In this document: piece after piece, positions 27,866-36,603 of the stretch
Layout: each line of letters opens with the position of its first letter
Position numbering within the stretch: position 1 is the first letter of the stretch
From: Clostridiales bacterium
GTDB taxonomy: Bacteria > Bacillota > Clostridia > Lachnospirales > Lachnospiraceae
Assembly: GCA_023663185.1 (NCBI GenBank)
Contig: JAMPHY010000001.1
Location: 314,994-378,993 of the forward strand
Length of the DNA: 64,000 nucleotides
Direction of reading: 5' to 3'
Translations under genes and position numbers: made by a program
Notes under the pieces: model-generated
Databases searched by the model: none
What the model was told of the DNA's origin: nothing
What the model saw: the letters and a program-made list of their open reading frames with translations, nothing else

Positions 27866-27934
27866 GCGTATCCATGTCTGCATTTTATCGCCAAATTCTG
27901 TAGCCATCTTTTCATTGGCAGTACACTCTTTTTG
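27866..27934 (-). pseudogene. remnant of the 5' end of a zinc-ribbon membrane protein gene
   Basis: On the minus strand AATGAAAAGATGGCTACAGAA and the following bases closely match the start of the gene at 26519 (MKRWLQNLG...). A base loss after the LQN codons breaks the frame. It lies just downstream of box copy 2, so the promoter that once drove this gene copy now faces the AI-2E gene. Confidence 0.6.
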
Positions 27935-27962
27935 CGTTTATTTTGCACCTTGATTTATTTAT

Positions 27963-27995
27963 ATCATACTGCCGAAATCTAACCTGAAACAAAAC
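27963..27995 (-). promoter_or_regulatory. stress-island box, copy 2, with -10 (AI-2E/chaperone unit)
   Basis: On the minus strand GTTTTGTTTCAGGTTAG (27979-27995), 10 nt, then TATGAT (27963-27968). Confidence 0.7.
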
Positions 27996-28045
27996 AAACC
28001 GGATTTTTCAACCCGAACTGCTTAACCCATTTTTACAACCTTATC

Positions 28046-29074
28046 CTAATTAAATCCGAATATCTTTTGACAGATTCTATAACCTTCCACGGAAATCCTG
28101 CGGCCCCCTCTTCCCGGTAAATTCATCGTTCCTCCCATAATTCCTCCCCGCATCCAATAATACAAATCTTTATCCTTACTCTTCAAATATTCCCACAATT
28201 CCTTTTTCTTTTCCAAACTCTCTTTTGTTCCGGAGCGAATCAGCATCACTGAAGATACCGTCATGATTATTTCTAAATAATTGCGCATATACTGATACAA
28301 ACGCTTATTCCCCTTAACAAGGGATTTCTTATCCACAATATAATCTATCATACGCTTATTGACCTTCAACTGCTGATCAATATGTGAAATCATCACCGAC
28401 TCGTTTACCGACTGATCTGATCTGCCTATATAATAGCGATAGAAATTTGTATCCAGGTAATATATATTTTTCACATAAGGCAGTGGTTCAAATACATAGA
28501 GGTTATCAACATAAAATGTGTTTTCCGGGAGTTTTAAACCACACTCTTTCAACAGCATTGTCCTGAAAATTACTGAATGCATCAGTATGTAATGTCCCTT
28601 TATAAAATGGCGGCAATCTGACCATGTGAAAATATCATCCTGCGGAAGAATATGCCGTTGGTGCATAATCTTTTTGTTCCTCTGTCCTTCCTTCTCATAA
28701 ACATAATTGCTAATCAACATATCCAGAACTTTACCGCTTTCCGAAAATTCCCGTAATGTCTCAAGGACTCTTTGATATGCAATTTGTTTAACCCAATCAT
28801 CACTGTCAATCACCTTAAAATATAAACCGGCAGCATTTTCTATTCCCACGTTTATTGCCGATCCGTGACCTCCGTTTTCTTTATGGATAACTTTTACAAT
28901 GGTCGGATATTCTGCTTCATACTCATCTGCAATTTCTCCAGTTCTATCCTTTGTGGAGCCATCATCCACTATTATAATTTCCACGTCCTCTCCGCCCACT
29001 AAGAGAGAATCAATACATTTTTTCATATAATTCTCTGAATTATAACAGGGTACTACTATTGACAATAATTTCAT
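28046..29074 (-). CDS. family 2 glycosyltransferase
   Basis: 342 residues. A GT-A fold N-terminus: LLSIVVPCYNSENYMKKCIDSLL, IIIVDDGSTKDRTGEI, HKENGGHGSAINVGI and the metal-binding DSDDW. The C-terminal 150 residues are helical and basic, without transmembrane segments. It should transfer a sugar from a nucleotide-sugar donor, probably to a surface glycan or teichoic-acid-like polymer. ATG 29074 follows GGAG at 5 nt. It has its own copy of the island box upstream, so surface modification seems to be part of the same stress response. Confidence 0.85.
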   Translation of the reverse strand: MKLLSIVVPCYNSENYMKKCIDSLLVGGEDVEIIIVDDGSTKDRTGEIADEYEAEYPTIVKVIHKENGGHGSAINVGIENAAGLYFKVIDSDDWVKQIAYQRVLETLREFSESGKVLDMLISNYVYEKEGQRNKKIMHQRHILPQDDIFTWSDCRHFIKGHYILMHSVIFRTMLLKECGLKLPENTFYVDNLYVFEPLPYVKNIYYLDTNFYRYYIGRSDQSVNESVMISHIDQQLKVNKRMIDYIVDKKSLVKGNKRLYQYMRNYLEIIMTVSSVMLIRSGTKESLEKKKELWEYLKSKDKDLYYWMRGGIMGGTMNLPGRGGRRISVEGYRICQKIFGFN

Positions 29075-29118
29075 AACTCTCCAATCCAAGCTGTTTTTGG
29101 CATCTCCATAATGTATGA

Positions 29119-29151
29119 ATCATGCAAAAGGTTTCCAGGCTGAAACGAATC
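29119..29151 (-). promoter_or_regulatory. stress-island box, copy 3 (weak), with -10 (glycosyltransferase)
   Basis: On the minus strand GATTCGTTTCAGCCTGG (29135-29151) matches the other boxes at 13 of 17 positions. It is followed after 10 nt by CATGAT (29119-29124). Confidence 0.5.
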
Positions 29152-29190
29152 AAACATCTTAACCAAATATGTCTGGTTCGTGTTACATGA

Positions 29191-29964
29191 TCAAAATACA
29201 TTAACAGCTAATATAATAATTCCTAATACTAACAAAATAGCTCCTGTTATCTGATTTAATAATTTTGAATCTACACGATTTGCAATCCTGGCAGCAATCC
29301 GAGCCCACAACAAAGTAAACAGCACACACAGAACCAAAACCAACAGATCAGGCATACCATCAATGACAAAATGGGAAACAGCTCCTGTCAACGCAGTGAA
29401 CATCATAATAAACACACTTGTTCCAACCGCTGTTTTCAGTTCATATCCCAATACAGATGTTAATACCAGCAGCATCATGATGCCGCCGCCTGCACCGACA
29501 AAACCACAGATAAAGCCTACCATGGCTCCAAAAATAATTGATTGTACAGCACGTTTTGACGGAGATGTCTCCGACATGGTTTCTTTGGTTGTCATAACAG
29601 GCTTTACAATAAATTTAATGCCCATCAACAATGTCATAACCGTTGAGAAACTGCCCATGGTATTGTTAGGTACCAAACTGGATACATAACTGCCTGCCAG
29701 TGTGAAAAGCAGGACACTCACCATCATAATCACACCATTCCGGATATCCAGGTTGCCATTTTTCTTGTATGTATAAGCTGAAACTGCACTGGCAAGCACA
29801 TCCGAAGCCAGGGCAATGCCAACCGCCTGATAAGCAGGTATTTTCAAAAAAGTAATCAGCATCGGAGAAATTACTGCTGCTGCGCTCATTCCTGCAAAAC
29901 CGGTACCAAGACCGGCTCCCATACCTGCAACAAAACAAACCAATATTGTAACAAACACTTCCAT
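29191..29964 (-). CDS. TauE/SafE-family sulfite/organosulfur exporter-like permease
   Basis: 257 residues with eight hydrophobic helices. The N-terminal GAGLGTGFAGMSAAAVISP and the internal repeat GFICGFVGAGGGIMMLLVL are the duplicated Gly-rich motifs of TauE/SafE (DUF81) permeases. The family moves sulfite, sulfonates or similar anions; the real substrate is unknown. The gene follows the histidine kinase by 111 nt and carries box copy 4 in that gap. Confidence 0.85.
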   Translation of the reverse strand: MEVFVTILVCFVAGMGAGLGTGFAGMSAAAVISPMLITFLKIPAYQAVGIALASDVLASAVSAYTYKKNGNLDIRNGVIMMVSVLLFTLAGSYVSSLVPNNTMGSFSTVMTLLMGIKFIVKPVMTTKETMSETSPSKRAVQSIIFGAMVGFICGFVGAGGGIMMLLVLTSVLGYELKTAVGTSVFIMMFTALTGAVSHFVIDGMPDLLVLVLCVLFTLLWARIAARIANRVDSKLLNQITGAILLVLGIIILAVNVF

Positions 29965-30030
29965 ATCCCTACATTCTCCTTTCGCAGATGGTAAATATGC
30001 TGCGGTTTTTCTTTCTTCTTGAATGCTATG

Positions 30031-30063
30031 ATTATTACATAGAAAACTAAACTGAAACGAAAC
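30031..30063 (-). promoter_or_regulatory. stress-island box, copy 4, with -10 (TauE permease)
   Basis: On the minus strand GTTTCGTTTCAGTTTAG (30047-30063), 10 nt, then AATAAT (30031-30036). It is identical to the box in front of the response regulator. Confidence 0.75.
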
Positions 30064-30075
30064 AAACCGGACATT

Positions 30076-31137
30076 TTATTTCTTAGGAAGCGATACCGTA
30101 AAAGTTGTTTTATCATCTGCGCTCTCTACAGATACCTTTCCCCCATGAAGATCTGCCACCTGTTTTACAATGGCAAGTCCGATACCATTACCGGCGGACG
30201 CATGGGATTCATCTGCCTGATAAAACTTATGAAAGATTTTGTCTTGTTTTTCAGCAGGAATTTCACTTCCAAAATTCGTAACAGAGACACAAATATTATC
30301 ATGGCCATCTTCAATTCTTACCACAAGCTCCCCTGTAGGCGGTGAGAATTTTATGGCATTATCAAGCAGGTTCGTCCATACATGCTTTAACAGTTCTTCG
30401 CTGCCCCTGATTTTATATTCATCAAACTGCAAATCCAAGGATAAATTTTTCCTGCTCCATTTATTTTCCAGCATAAGCACACACGATCTGATCTGTTCCG
30501 ACAGATTATATTCAGAGACATCTGATAAGATTGTCTGATTTTCTATCTTAGTCAAATTCAGCACATTTGTAGCCATATCCGCTAAATGTACAGCTTCTTC
30601 CTCTATAATAGCCAGATACTCCTGTGCCTGCTCCTCCGAAAGATTTCCTCTCCTCAGCAGTTTTGCAAAACCTGCTACAGAAACAATCGGCGTCTTAAAC
30701 TCATGGGAAAAATTATTGATAAAATCGCTGCGAAGCACTTCTGTATTTTCCAGTTCCTGTGCCAAAGTATTAAAACTATTGGTCAATTCCACGAATGTCG
30801 GGTGATTTCCGATAGGCTTACCAAATTCCAGACGTGTCTTATAATTACCAGAGGCTAAAGTATTTAACTGGTTAATGATCCGGTTGATAGGTCTTAATGG
30901 AATCTTACTGGTAAACGCCGCAACCGTGGCGCCAACAACGGTATTCGTCGCTATCATAAACATCAGCCATCGAATAACGCCTTCTTCTGGTATCCCTATC
31001 TCTGTAAGAATGCCAAGACGCATAAAAATATATATAACTATACTCGCAATCAATAATGCAGCTAATTGAACGCAGATAATGACGCCTGAATATAAAATTG
31101 TCAGTGCGAAACGATGCTTTTGTTCCTTTTTTCTCAT
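30076..31137 (-). CDS. membrane sensor histidine kinase
   Basis: 353 residues: two membrane helices (about residues 13-38 and 56-78) with only a short loop between them, a HAMP-like linker (LRPINRIINQLNTLASGNY), HisKA with the phospho-acceptor in INNFSHEFKTPI (about 145), and a HATPase domain with N-box WTNLLDNAIKFS and G-box GNGIGLAIVKQVADLHGG. The short extracytoplasmic loop suggests it senses the membrane itself. It overlaps the response regulator gene by 4 nt, so the two are a cognate pair. Confidence 0.92.
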   Translation of the reverse strand: MRKKEQKHRFALTILYSGVIICVQLAALLIASIVIYIFMRLGILTEIGIPEEGVIRWLMFMIATNTVVGATVAAFTSKIPLRPINRIINQLNTLASGNYKTRLEFGKPIGNHPTFVELTNSFNTLAQELENTEVLRSDFINNFSHEFKTPIVSVAGFAKLLRRGNLSEEQAQEYLAIIEEEAVHLADMATNVLNLTKIENQTILSDVSEYNLSEQIRSCVLMLENKWSRKNLSLDLQFDEYKIRGSEELLKHVWTNLLDNAIKFSPPTGELVVRIEDGHDNICVSVTNFGSEIPAEKQDKIFHKFYQADESHASAGNGIGLAIVKQVADLHGGKVSVESADDKTTFTVSLPKK

Positions 31138-31808
31138 TCCTTTTTTACCGCCTTATATCCCAGCCCGCGGACTGATTCTATTTCAAATTCCGGCCAATCC
31201 TGAAAACGCTTACGGAGTCTTCCTATGTGAACGGTCACTGTTTCCCAGCCTGTGTCGCTGTCTGCTCCCCATATCTCATCCATAAGCTGGATTCTGGTAA
31301 ATATTTTTCCCGGATAGGATAATAATTTATATAATAGCATAAATTCTTTTTGCGGAAGCTCCTGGGCTTCTCCCTCACGGCTTACCGTCAATGCATCATA
31401 ATCCAACACTACATCGCCAACTGTAATTTTTCGTTCACTCACAATTCGTGCCCTGCGCAGAAGCGCTTTGATCCTGAGCAGCATTTCTTCCTCATCGACA
31501 GGCTTCGTCATATAGTCGTCCGTACCCACAAGAAATCCTTTCTTTTTATCTGCAGACAGCTGCTTTGCGGATACCATCAAAATCGGTAAATTATTATTTG
31601 TTTCCCGTAATGTTTTTGTAAATTCATAGCCATCCATTTTGGGCATCATGATATCCAGTACCACAAGGTCAATATATTCCCGTTCCATGGCCGCCAAGGC
31701 ATCCTCTCCATTCTCCGCTGTGAATACCTGATATCCTTCGCTTTCCAAAACTGCCTGCATTAAACGCCGGGTATTTTTATCGTCATCTACAACTAAAATC
31801 CGAAACAT
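31134..31808 (-). CDS. OmpR/PhoB-family response regulator
   Basis: 224 residues. Receiver domain with acidic pocket DDD (8-10), phospho-acceptor Asp in VVLDIMMPKMDGYEF (about 53) and the Lys in MTKPVDEEEM; then a winged helix with LPQKEFMLLYKLLSYPGK, WETVTVHIGRLRKRF and IESVRGLGYKAV. Its own promoter carries a copy of the 17-bp box, which recurs at four more promoters downstream, so this protein is the best candidate for the box-binding activator and for positive autoregulation. Confidence 0.93.
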   Translation of the reverse strand: MFRILVVDDDKNTRRLMQAVLESEGYQVFTAENGEDALAAMEREYIDLVVLDIMMPKMDGYEFTKTLRETNNNLPILMVSAKQLSADKKKGFLVGTDDYMTKPVDEEEMLLRIKALLRRARIVSERKITVGDVVLDYDALTVSREGEAQELPQKEFMLLYKLLSYPGKIFTRIQLMDEIWGADSDTGWETVTVHIGRLRKRFQDWPEFEIESVRGLGYKAVKKE

Positions 31809-31827
31809 GAGCTATCACCTCAACAAA

Positions 31828-31860
31828 AGCATACACCATAATTCTAAACTGAAACGAAAC
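31828..31860 (-). promoter_or_regulatory. stress-island box, copy 5, with -10 (response regulator)
   Basis: On the minus strand GTTTCGTTTCAGTTTAG (31844-31860), 10 nt, then TATGCT (31828-31833). The GTTT elements at box positions 1 and 12 give an 11-bp direct-repeat spacing, as in PhoB boxes. Confidence 0.75.
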
Positions 31861-31896
31861 TGATCTTAAATTTTTCATAGATTGGACGAAACAAGG

Positions 31897-31940
31897 ACAG
31901 GCTTCCCATACCCACACTTTAAATGAGTGCAGAAGCCTGT
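31897..31940 (-). terminator. hairpin ending the ABC exporter operon
   Basis: ACAGGCTTC (31897-31905) pairs with GAAGCCTGT (31932-31940), with a smaller inner stem. It begins about 25 nt after the last stop of the ABC operon. The T-run on the minus strand is poor (CTTGTTT), so termination strength is uncertain. Confidence 0.55.
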
Positions 31941-31965
31941 CTCCTTAAAATTTATCCCGCCACAA

Positions 31966-33789
31966 TCAGCCAGCAGTTTCAAACTGTGCATTATAAAGGT
32001 CTGCATAAAATCCGTTTTGCTTTAACAGTTCCTGATGACTGCCCTGTTCCACGATATCGCCGTCCTTCATGACAAGGATCAGATCCGCATTCCGGATTGT
32101 TGAGAGCCGGTGCGCAATCACAAAAGATGTGCGCCCTTTCAGCAGGTTGTCCATTGCCGCCTGGATCAGATGCTCTGTCCGGGTATCCACGGAAGATGTG
32201 GCTTCATCCAGGATCATGATCGGATTGTCAGCAAGGATTGCACGGGCGATGGTCAGAAGCTGCTTCTGCCCCTGGGAAATGTTGGAGGCTTCCTCGTTGA
32301 TTTCCATCTGATACCCGCCCGGCAGCGAACGGATAAATTGATCGGCACGGGCATGCTTTGCGGCACGGACCACTTCTTCATCGGTTGCATCAAGGCGTCC
32401 ATAACGGATGTTCTCCATAATTGTCCCCTTGAACAGCCATGTATCCTGCAGCACCATGCCGAACCCATTGCGGAGGGCGTTACGGTCAAAATCACCCACC
32501 GGATGGCCATTCAGGCGTATACAGCCGGAATTGACATCATAGAACCGCATCAGCAGCTTGACCATCGTCGTCTTGCCTGCACCGGTCGGGCCCACAATCG
32601 CCACCATCTGTCCGGGCTTAATCTCGCTGCTGAAATCATGGATGACCGTCTTATCCGGCGTATAACCAAACCGGACATGGTCAAAGGAAACCTCACCGTT
32701 GATGATTGACGGGCTAACGGGATTTTCCACGGCCTGCACCTCTTCTTCCTCACCTAAAAATACAAAGATGCGCTCCGCCGCAGCCGCCATGGACTGGAGC
32801 ATATTGGAAACCTGCGCAATCTGCGTGATCGGCTGCGTGAACTGCTTGACATACTGGACGAATGCCACAATATCACCGATTGCAATCGTCCCTGCCGCCG
32901 CTAACATGGCGCCGGAAACAGCGACTGCAACATATCCGAGGTTGCTGACAAAATTCATCACCGGCTGCATCAGTCCGGACAAGAACTGGCTCTTCCATGC
33001 AGATTCGTAAAGAATACCGTTTGTCTTCCTGAATTCTTGCAATTCCGCACTTTCTCGGTTAAATGCCTTTACGATATTGTGGCCGGAGAATGTTTCCTCA
33101 ATCTGTCCGTTGATCTTCCCCAGATAATTCTGCTGCGCCACAAAATATTTCTGGGATTTTTTCACGATCCCCACTACCAGCGCCATCGACAAAGGAAGAA
33201 TCAGCACGGTGATCAGCGTCATCAGCGGGGAAATCGTAAGCATCATAACAATAACCCCCACCAGGGTACACACGGAAGTGATCAACTGCGTGATAGACTG
33301 GTTAAATGCCTGCCCCAGTGTGTCCACGTCATTTGTAATGCGGGAAAGGACATCCCCCACGGCATTCCGTTCAAAATAGGAAAGGGGCATCCGGTTGATC
33401 TTTTCACTGATATCCCTGCGCATCCGGAAACACATTTTCTGGGACATTTCTGTCATCAGAAGCCCCTGCACAAAAGAAAACACCGCACTCAGCACATAAA
33501 TCCCCATAAGCCCCAACAGGATGGAGCCGATCTTTCCAAAATCAATGCTTCCGGTGCCCGACAGCTTGGCAATCAGCCCGTTAAACAGCTCCGTCGTCGC
33601 ATTTCCCAGTATCTTCGGCCCGACCACATTAAAAATCGTGGAAGCAACCGCAAAAACCGCAACCACAGCCAATGCAATCTTATAAGCGCCCATATAATGC
33701 AGAAGATTCCTGATTGTCCCTTTGAAATCTTTTGCCTTTTCGCCCGCCATAGGCCCGCGGCCTCCCATCGGTCCTCTATTCTCTGCCAT
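31966..33789 (-). CDS. ABC exporter subunit, canonical ATP site half
   Basis: 607 residues: six membrane helices (about 35-330) and a nucleotide-binding domain with Walker A VGPTGAGKTTMVKLL, signature NISQGQKQLLTIARA and Walker B MILDEATSSVD with a catalytic Glu. The signature reads SQGQ rather than SGGQ. The partner gene at 33791 has a normal SGGQ signature but an Asp in place of the Glu, the complementary pattern of heterodimeric exporters (BmrCD/TM287-288 type). The N-terminus is Gly/Arg-rich. Substrates are likely drugs or peptides. It starts one base after the partner gene. Confidence 0.92.
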   Translation of the reverse strand: MAENRGPMGGRGPMAGEKAKDFKGTIRNLLHYMGAYKIALAVVAVFAVASTIFNVVGPKILGNATTELFNGLIAKLSGTGSIDFGKIGSILLGLMGIYVLSAVFSFVQGLLMTEMSQKMCFRMRRDISEKINRMPLSYFERNAVGDVLSRITNDVDTLGQAFNQSITQLITSVCTLVGVIVMMLTISPLMTLITVLILPLSMALVVGIVKKSQKYFVAQQNYLGKINGQIEETFSGHNIVKAFNRESAELQEFRKTNGILYESAWKSQFLSGLMQPVMNFVSNLGYVAVAVSGAMLAAAGTIAIGDIVAFVQYVKQFTQPITQIAQVSNMLQSMAAAAERIFVFLGEEEEVQAVENPVSPSIINGEVSFDHVRFGYTPDKTVIHDFSSEIKPGQMVAIVGPTGAGKTTMVKLLMRFYDVNSGCIRLNGHPVGDFDRNALRNGFGMVLQDTWLFKGTIMENIRYGRLDATDEEVVRAAKHARADQFIRSLPGGYQMEINEEASNISQGQKQLLTIARAILADNPIMILDEATSSVDTRTEHLIQAAMDNLLKGRTSFVIAHRLSTIRNADLILVMKDGDIVEQGSHQELLKQNGFYADLYNAQFETAG

Positions 33790-33790
33790 A

Positions 33791-35959
33791 TCAATCCTCT
33801 CCTTTCAGTGCGCTCTGGATCTCTTCCTCTGAAAGCTGCCCTCTGGCAATTTCCATGTAGGTTTCGCAATTCTCCAATAATTCCCTGTGCGTTCCCATCC
33901 CTACGATACAGCCGTCCTCCATGACAAGGATTTGGTCGGCATGCATAATGGTCGATATTCTCTGTGCAACGATAATTACCGTGGCACTCCCCGTCTGTTT
34001 TGCCAGTGCGCTGCGGAGTGCGGCATCCGTCTTATAATCCAACGCTGAAAAAGAATCATCAAAGAGATAAATCTGCGGATGTTTCGCAACCGCTCTGGCG
34101 ATGGAAAGCCTCTGCCGCTGACCGCCGGATACATTGGAACCATTCTGGGCAATCGGCGCCTGGTATCCCGCTTCTTTCGCCTCAATAAACTCCACGGCCT
34201 GTGAGATTGCCGCAGCAGACTCCATATCTTCATCCGTTATCTGCTCCCCGCCATATTTTAAGTTGCTCTCCACCGTTCCTGAAAACAAAACACCTTTCTG
34301 CGGCACATAGCCAATGCTGTCCCTGAGTTTCTTTTGGCTGAGCTTGCGGATATCCACCCCGTCAAGGGTAATGCTCCCCTCTGAGACATCATAAAACCGT
34401 GGTATAAGATGCACCAGTGTAGACTTGCCGCATCCAGTGGAACCTATGATTGCCGTAGTTTTTCCCGGCTCTGCCGTAAAAGAAATATGCTTAAGCACAG
34501 GCGCTTCGGCTCCCGGATAGGCAAAGGAAACATCCGAGAAAGCAAGGACCCCTTTCATATGCTCCAATTCCTTGTCCTTTGTGTCAGGGGCATCAACCAA
34601 AGAAACCTCCGTTTCCAAAACTTCCACAATACGGTCAGCGGCAACCCCCGCACGGGGCAGCATAATGGAAATCATGGAAAGCATCAAAAATGACATGATG
34701 ATGACCATCGAATAGGTAATAAATGCCGTAAGGTTGCCGATCTGCACGGTACCTGCATCCACGCCCTGTCCTCCAACCCAGACGATCAGGACCGAAACGC
34801 CATTCATGATAAGCGTCATGACCGGCATCATAAAGGTCATGGTGCGGTTGGTAAAGAGCTGTGTCTTAAAAAGATCCGTATTTGCCTTCGCAAACCGCTC
34901 CTCCTCATATTTCTGCCGCCCAAATGCCCGGATCGGCATAACGCCGGTCAGAAGCTCCCTGGATACAAGGTTCAGCCTGTCAACCAGTTTCTGCATCACC
35001 TTGAATTTTGGATAAGCTATGGCAAATAAGACAGAAATACATACGGCAAGCGCAATGACTGCTGCCACAATGATCCAGCTCATCTGTGAACCCGTCTGGA
35101 TCACCTTAATGATGCCTGCGATTGCAAGGATTGGCGCATAGGTTACCATCCTAAGGAGCATGACCACCAGCATCTGCACCTGCTGGATATCATTGGTACA
35201 CCTTGTAATGAGTGATGCCGTGGAAAACTTCTCAATCTCTGCACTGGTAAAGCCCATCACCTTGGAATAAAGTTGCTCACGTAAGTCACGCCCGATGCCC
35301 GCCGATACGACTGATGCGATATAGCCGGTCAGAATGGCAATCACCGCCATCACCAGCGCCATCGCCAGCATCTTCATGCCGACTTTCCAAAGGTATGCGT
35401 TCCGTATTTCATTCAGGTCAACATTCTGGGCTTCATATTCTGCCGCAACATAACTGACCGCAACCTGGTCAATGAAGGTATCCGTCATCCCCTCCATTTG
35501 TGCAAGCGCATCCTGCATCTGCTGCCGGAAATCCTCTTTTGTCATCATGCCGGAAGCAATCGCAGCCTTTATCTGCTGGGGCCCTGCTGCCCCCTCTTCG
35601 CTGCCTGCCATCTGGAAAACCACGCTTTCAGGAAGCGAAAGAATACTATGGAGTTTTTCCCTGTCAGCATCTTCCGTATCTTTCAGCTTGCACACTCCAT
35701 TGTCATCCGGAGACGAATAAGATGCTTCAAGAGTTTCCGTTTCCGCATCTGTAAGAAAAAGCTCCAGTGTATCCAGACTTTCCCTGCGTATCGTTTCAGG
35801 CACGGCATCCTCAATACCATTCTGCTGGAGGCCTACGTTGAGCAGGTCACTGGTGTATGTCGGCAGGGCAAGGTCACAATATGCCTGTACGATCAACAAT
35901 ATTATAATAACCGCAACCGCAGACTTAGCTTTCGATAAAAAACGAAAAATATTCTTCAT
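33791..35959 (-). CDS. ABC exporter subunit, degenerate ATP site half, with extracellular insert
   Basis: 722 residues. The first helix (about 11-30) is followed by a 150-residue insert rich in Asp, Glu and Gln before the other five helices, longer than in most exporters of this type; a large extracellular domain between helices 1 and 2 is known for BmrC-like subunits. The ATPase has Walker A IGSTGCGKSTLVHLI, signature VSGGQRQRLSIARA and Walker B YLFDDSFSALD, where Asp replaces the catalytic Glu. It overlaps the kinase-like gene by 4 nt and forms a heterodimer with the next product. Confidence 0.92.
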   Translation of the reverse strand: MKNIFRFLSKAKSAVAVIIILLIVQAYCDLALPTYTSDLLNVGLQQNGIEDAVPETIRRESLDTLELFLTDAETETLEASYSSPDDNGVCKLKDTEDADREKLHSILSLPESVVFQMAGSEEGAAGPQQIKAAIASGMMTKEDFRQQMQDALAQMEGMTDTFIDQVAVSYVAAEYEAQNVDLNEIRNAYLWKVGMKMLAMALVMAVIAILTGYIASVVSAGIGRDLREQLYSKVMGFTSAEIEKFSTASLITRCTNDIQQVQMLVVMLLRMVTYAPILAIAGIIKVIQTGSQMSWIIVAAVIALAVCISVLFAIAYPKFKVMQKLVDRLNLVSRELLTGVMPIRAFGRQKYEEERFAKANTDLFKTQLFTNRTMTFMMPVMTLIMNGVSVLIVWVGGQGVDAGTVQIGNLTAFITYSMVIIMSFLMLSMISIMLPRAGVAADRIVEVLETEVSLVDAPDTKDKELEHMKGVLAFSDVSFAYPGAEAPVLKHISFTAEPGKTTAIIGSTGCGKSTLVHLIPRFYDVSEGSITLDGVDIRKLSQKKLRDSIGYVPQKGVLFSGTVESNLKYGGEQITDEDMESAAAISQAVEFIEAKEAGYQAPIAQNGSNVSGGQRQRLSIARAVAKHPQIYLFDDSFSALDYKTDAALRSALAKQTGSATVIIVAQRISTIMHADQILVMEDGCIVGMGTHRELLENCETYMEIARGQLSEEEIQSALKGED

Positions 35960-36603
35960 GATGCCCCTCCCTGCTCTTTAGCCATTGCATTCCAAAGGAT
36001 AGCTGCACAACTTCCGATTCCAAGCTTGCCGCTGTCCAGAACAAGATGATAATTCGACAGGTCACGCCAATCCTTTCCCGTGTTTGCCGAAAAGTAACTG
36101 CTGCGCTTACGGTCAAACTTCTGTATGACGGCATCCGCCCTGTTTTGGCTGATTTTATACTCCTCCACTGCCCTCTTTTTCCGCAGGTTTTTATCTGCAT
36201 GGATGAATACCCGCAGCACATCATTCCTGTCTTCTAAGGCATTTGCGGCGCATCTCCCGACAAAAACAGCCGGACCTTCCTCTGCCAGGCCTCTGATGAC
36301 ATTCTGCTCTTCCAGATAGATCAGCCCCTCCTTAGAAAGATTCCCATCCGTTCCTTCATTCACCTTGCCCATAAGATAAATGGAATACAGAAAACTGTTT
36401 GTTGTCTTTTCTTCATACTGCTCTATCTGGTCAATTCCAATATTCAGCTTTGTAGACACCTGTTCCAGGATCTCGGCCCCATAACAGGGGATCCCGCTGA
36501 TTTCTGACAGCTTTTTTCCAATCTCAGTTCCTGCGCTCCCATATTCGCGTTCAATCACAACATAATGGTATTTCATGATAGTGACCACTCCTTTCTTTTT
36601 CAT
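35956..36603 (-). CDS. cytidylate-kinase-like protein
   Basis: 215 residues. N-terminus VVIEREYGSAGTEIGKKLSE is the P-loop form of the cytidylate-kinase-like family (GSxGxxIG), with FVGRCAANALEDR and FIHADKNLRKKRA after it, and a lid-like Arg/Lys region. These proteins are common in Clostridia and rarely characterised; the nucleotide specificity is not known. The ATG at 36603 overlaps the marR stop as ATGA; a second ATG at 36576 has AAAGGAG in front and may be the true start. Its place between MarR and an ABC exporter suggests a signalling or priming role. Confidence 0.8.
   Translation of the reverse strand: MKKKGVVTIMKYHYVVIEREYGSAGTEIGKKLSEISGIPCYGAEILEQVSTKLNIGIDQIEQYEEKTTNSFLYSIYLMGKVNEGTDGNLSKEGLIYLEEQNVIRGLAEEGPAVFVGRCAANALEDRNDVLRVFIHADKNLRKKRAVEEYKISQNRADAVIQKFDRKRSSYFSANTGKDWRDLSNYHLVLDSGKLGIGSCAAILWNAMAKEQGGAS

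Noticed and set aside
30076-31808. The two-component system as a VanRS-type glycopeptide resistance pair
   Set aside because: No vanH, vanA/B or vanX genes are near, and the regulator's box repeats at stress-gene promoters instead.
33037-33924. A 295-codon open frame on the plus strand
   Set aside because: Antisense to the two ABC exporter genes, whose Walker and signature motifs are unambiguous. It is His/Gln/Arg-rich, as expected for a shadow.
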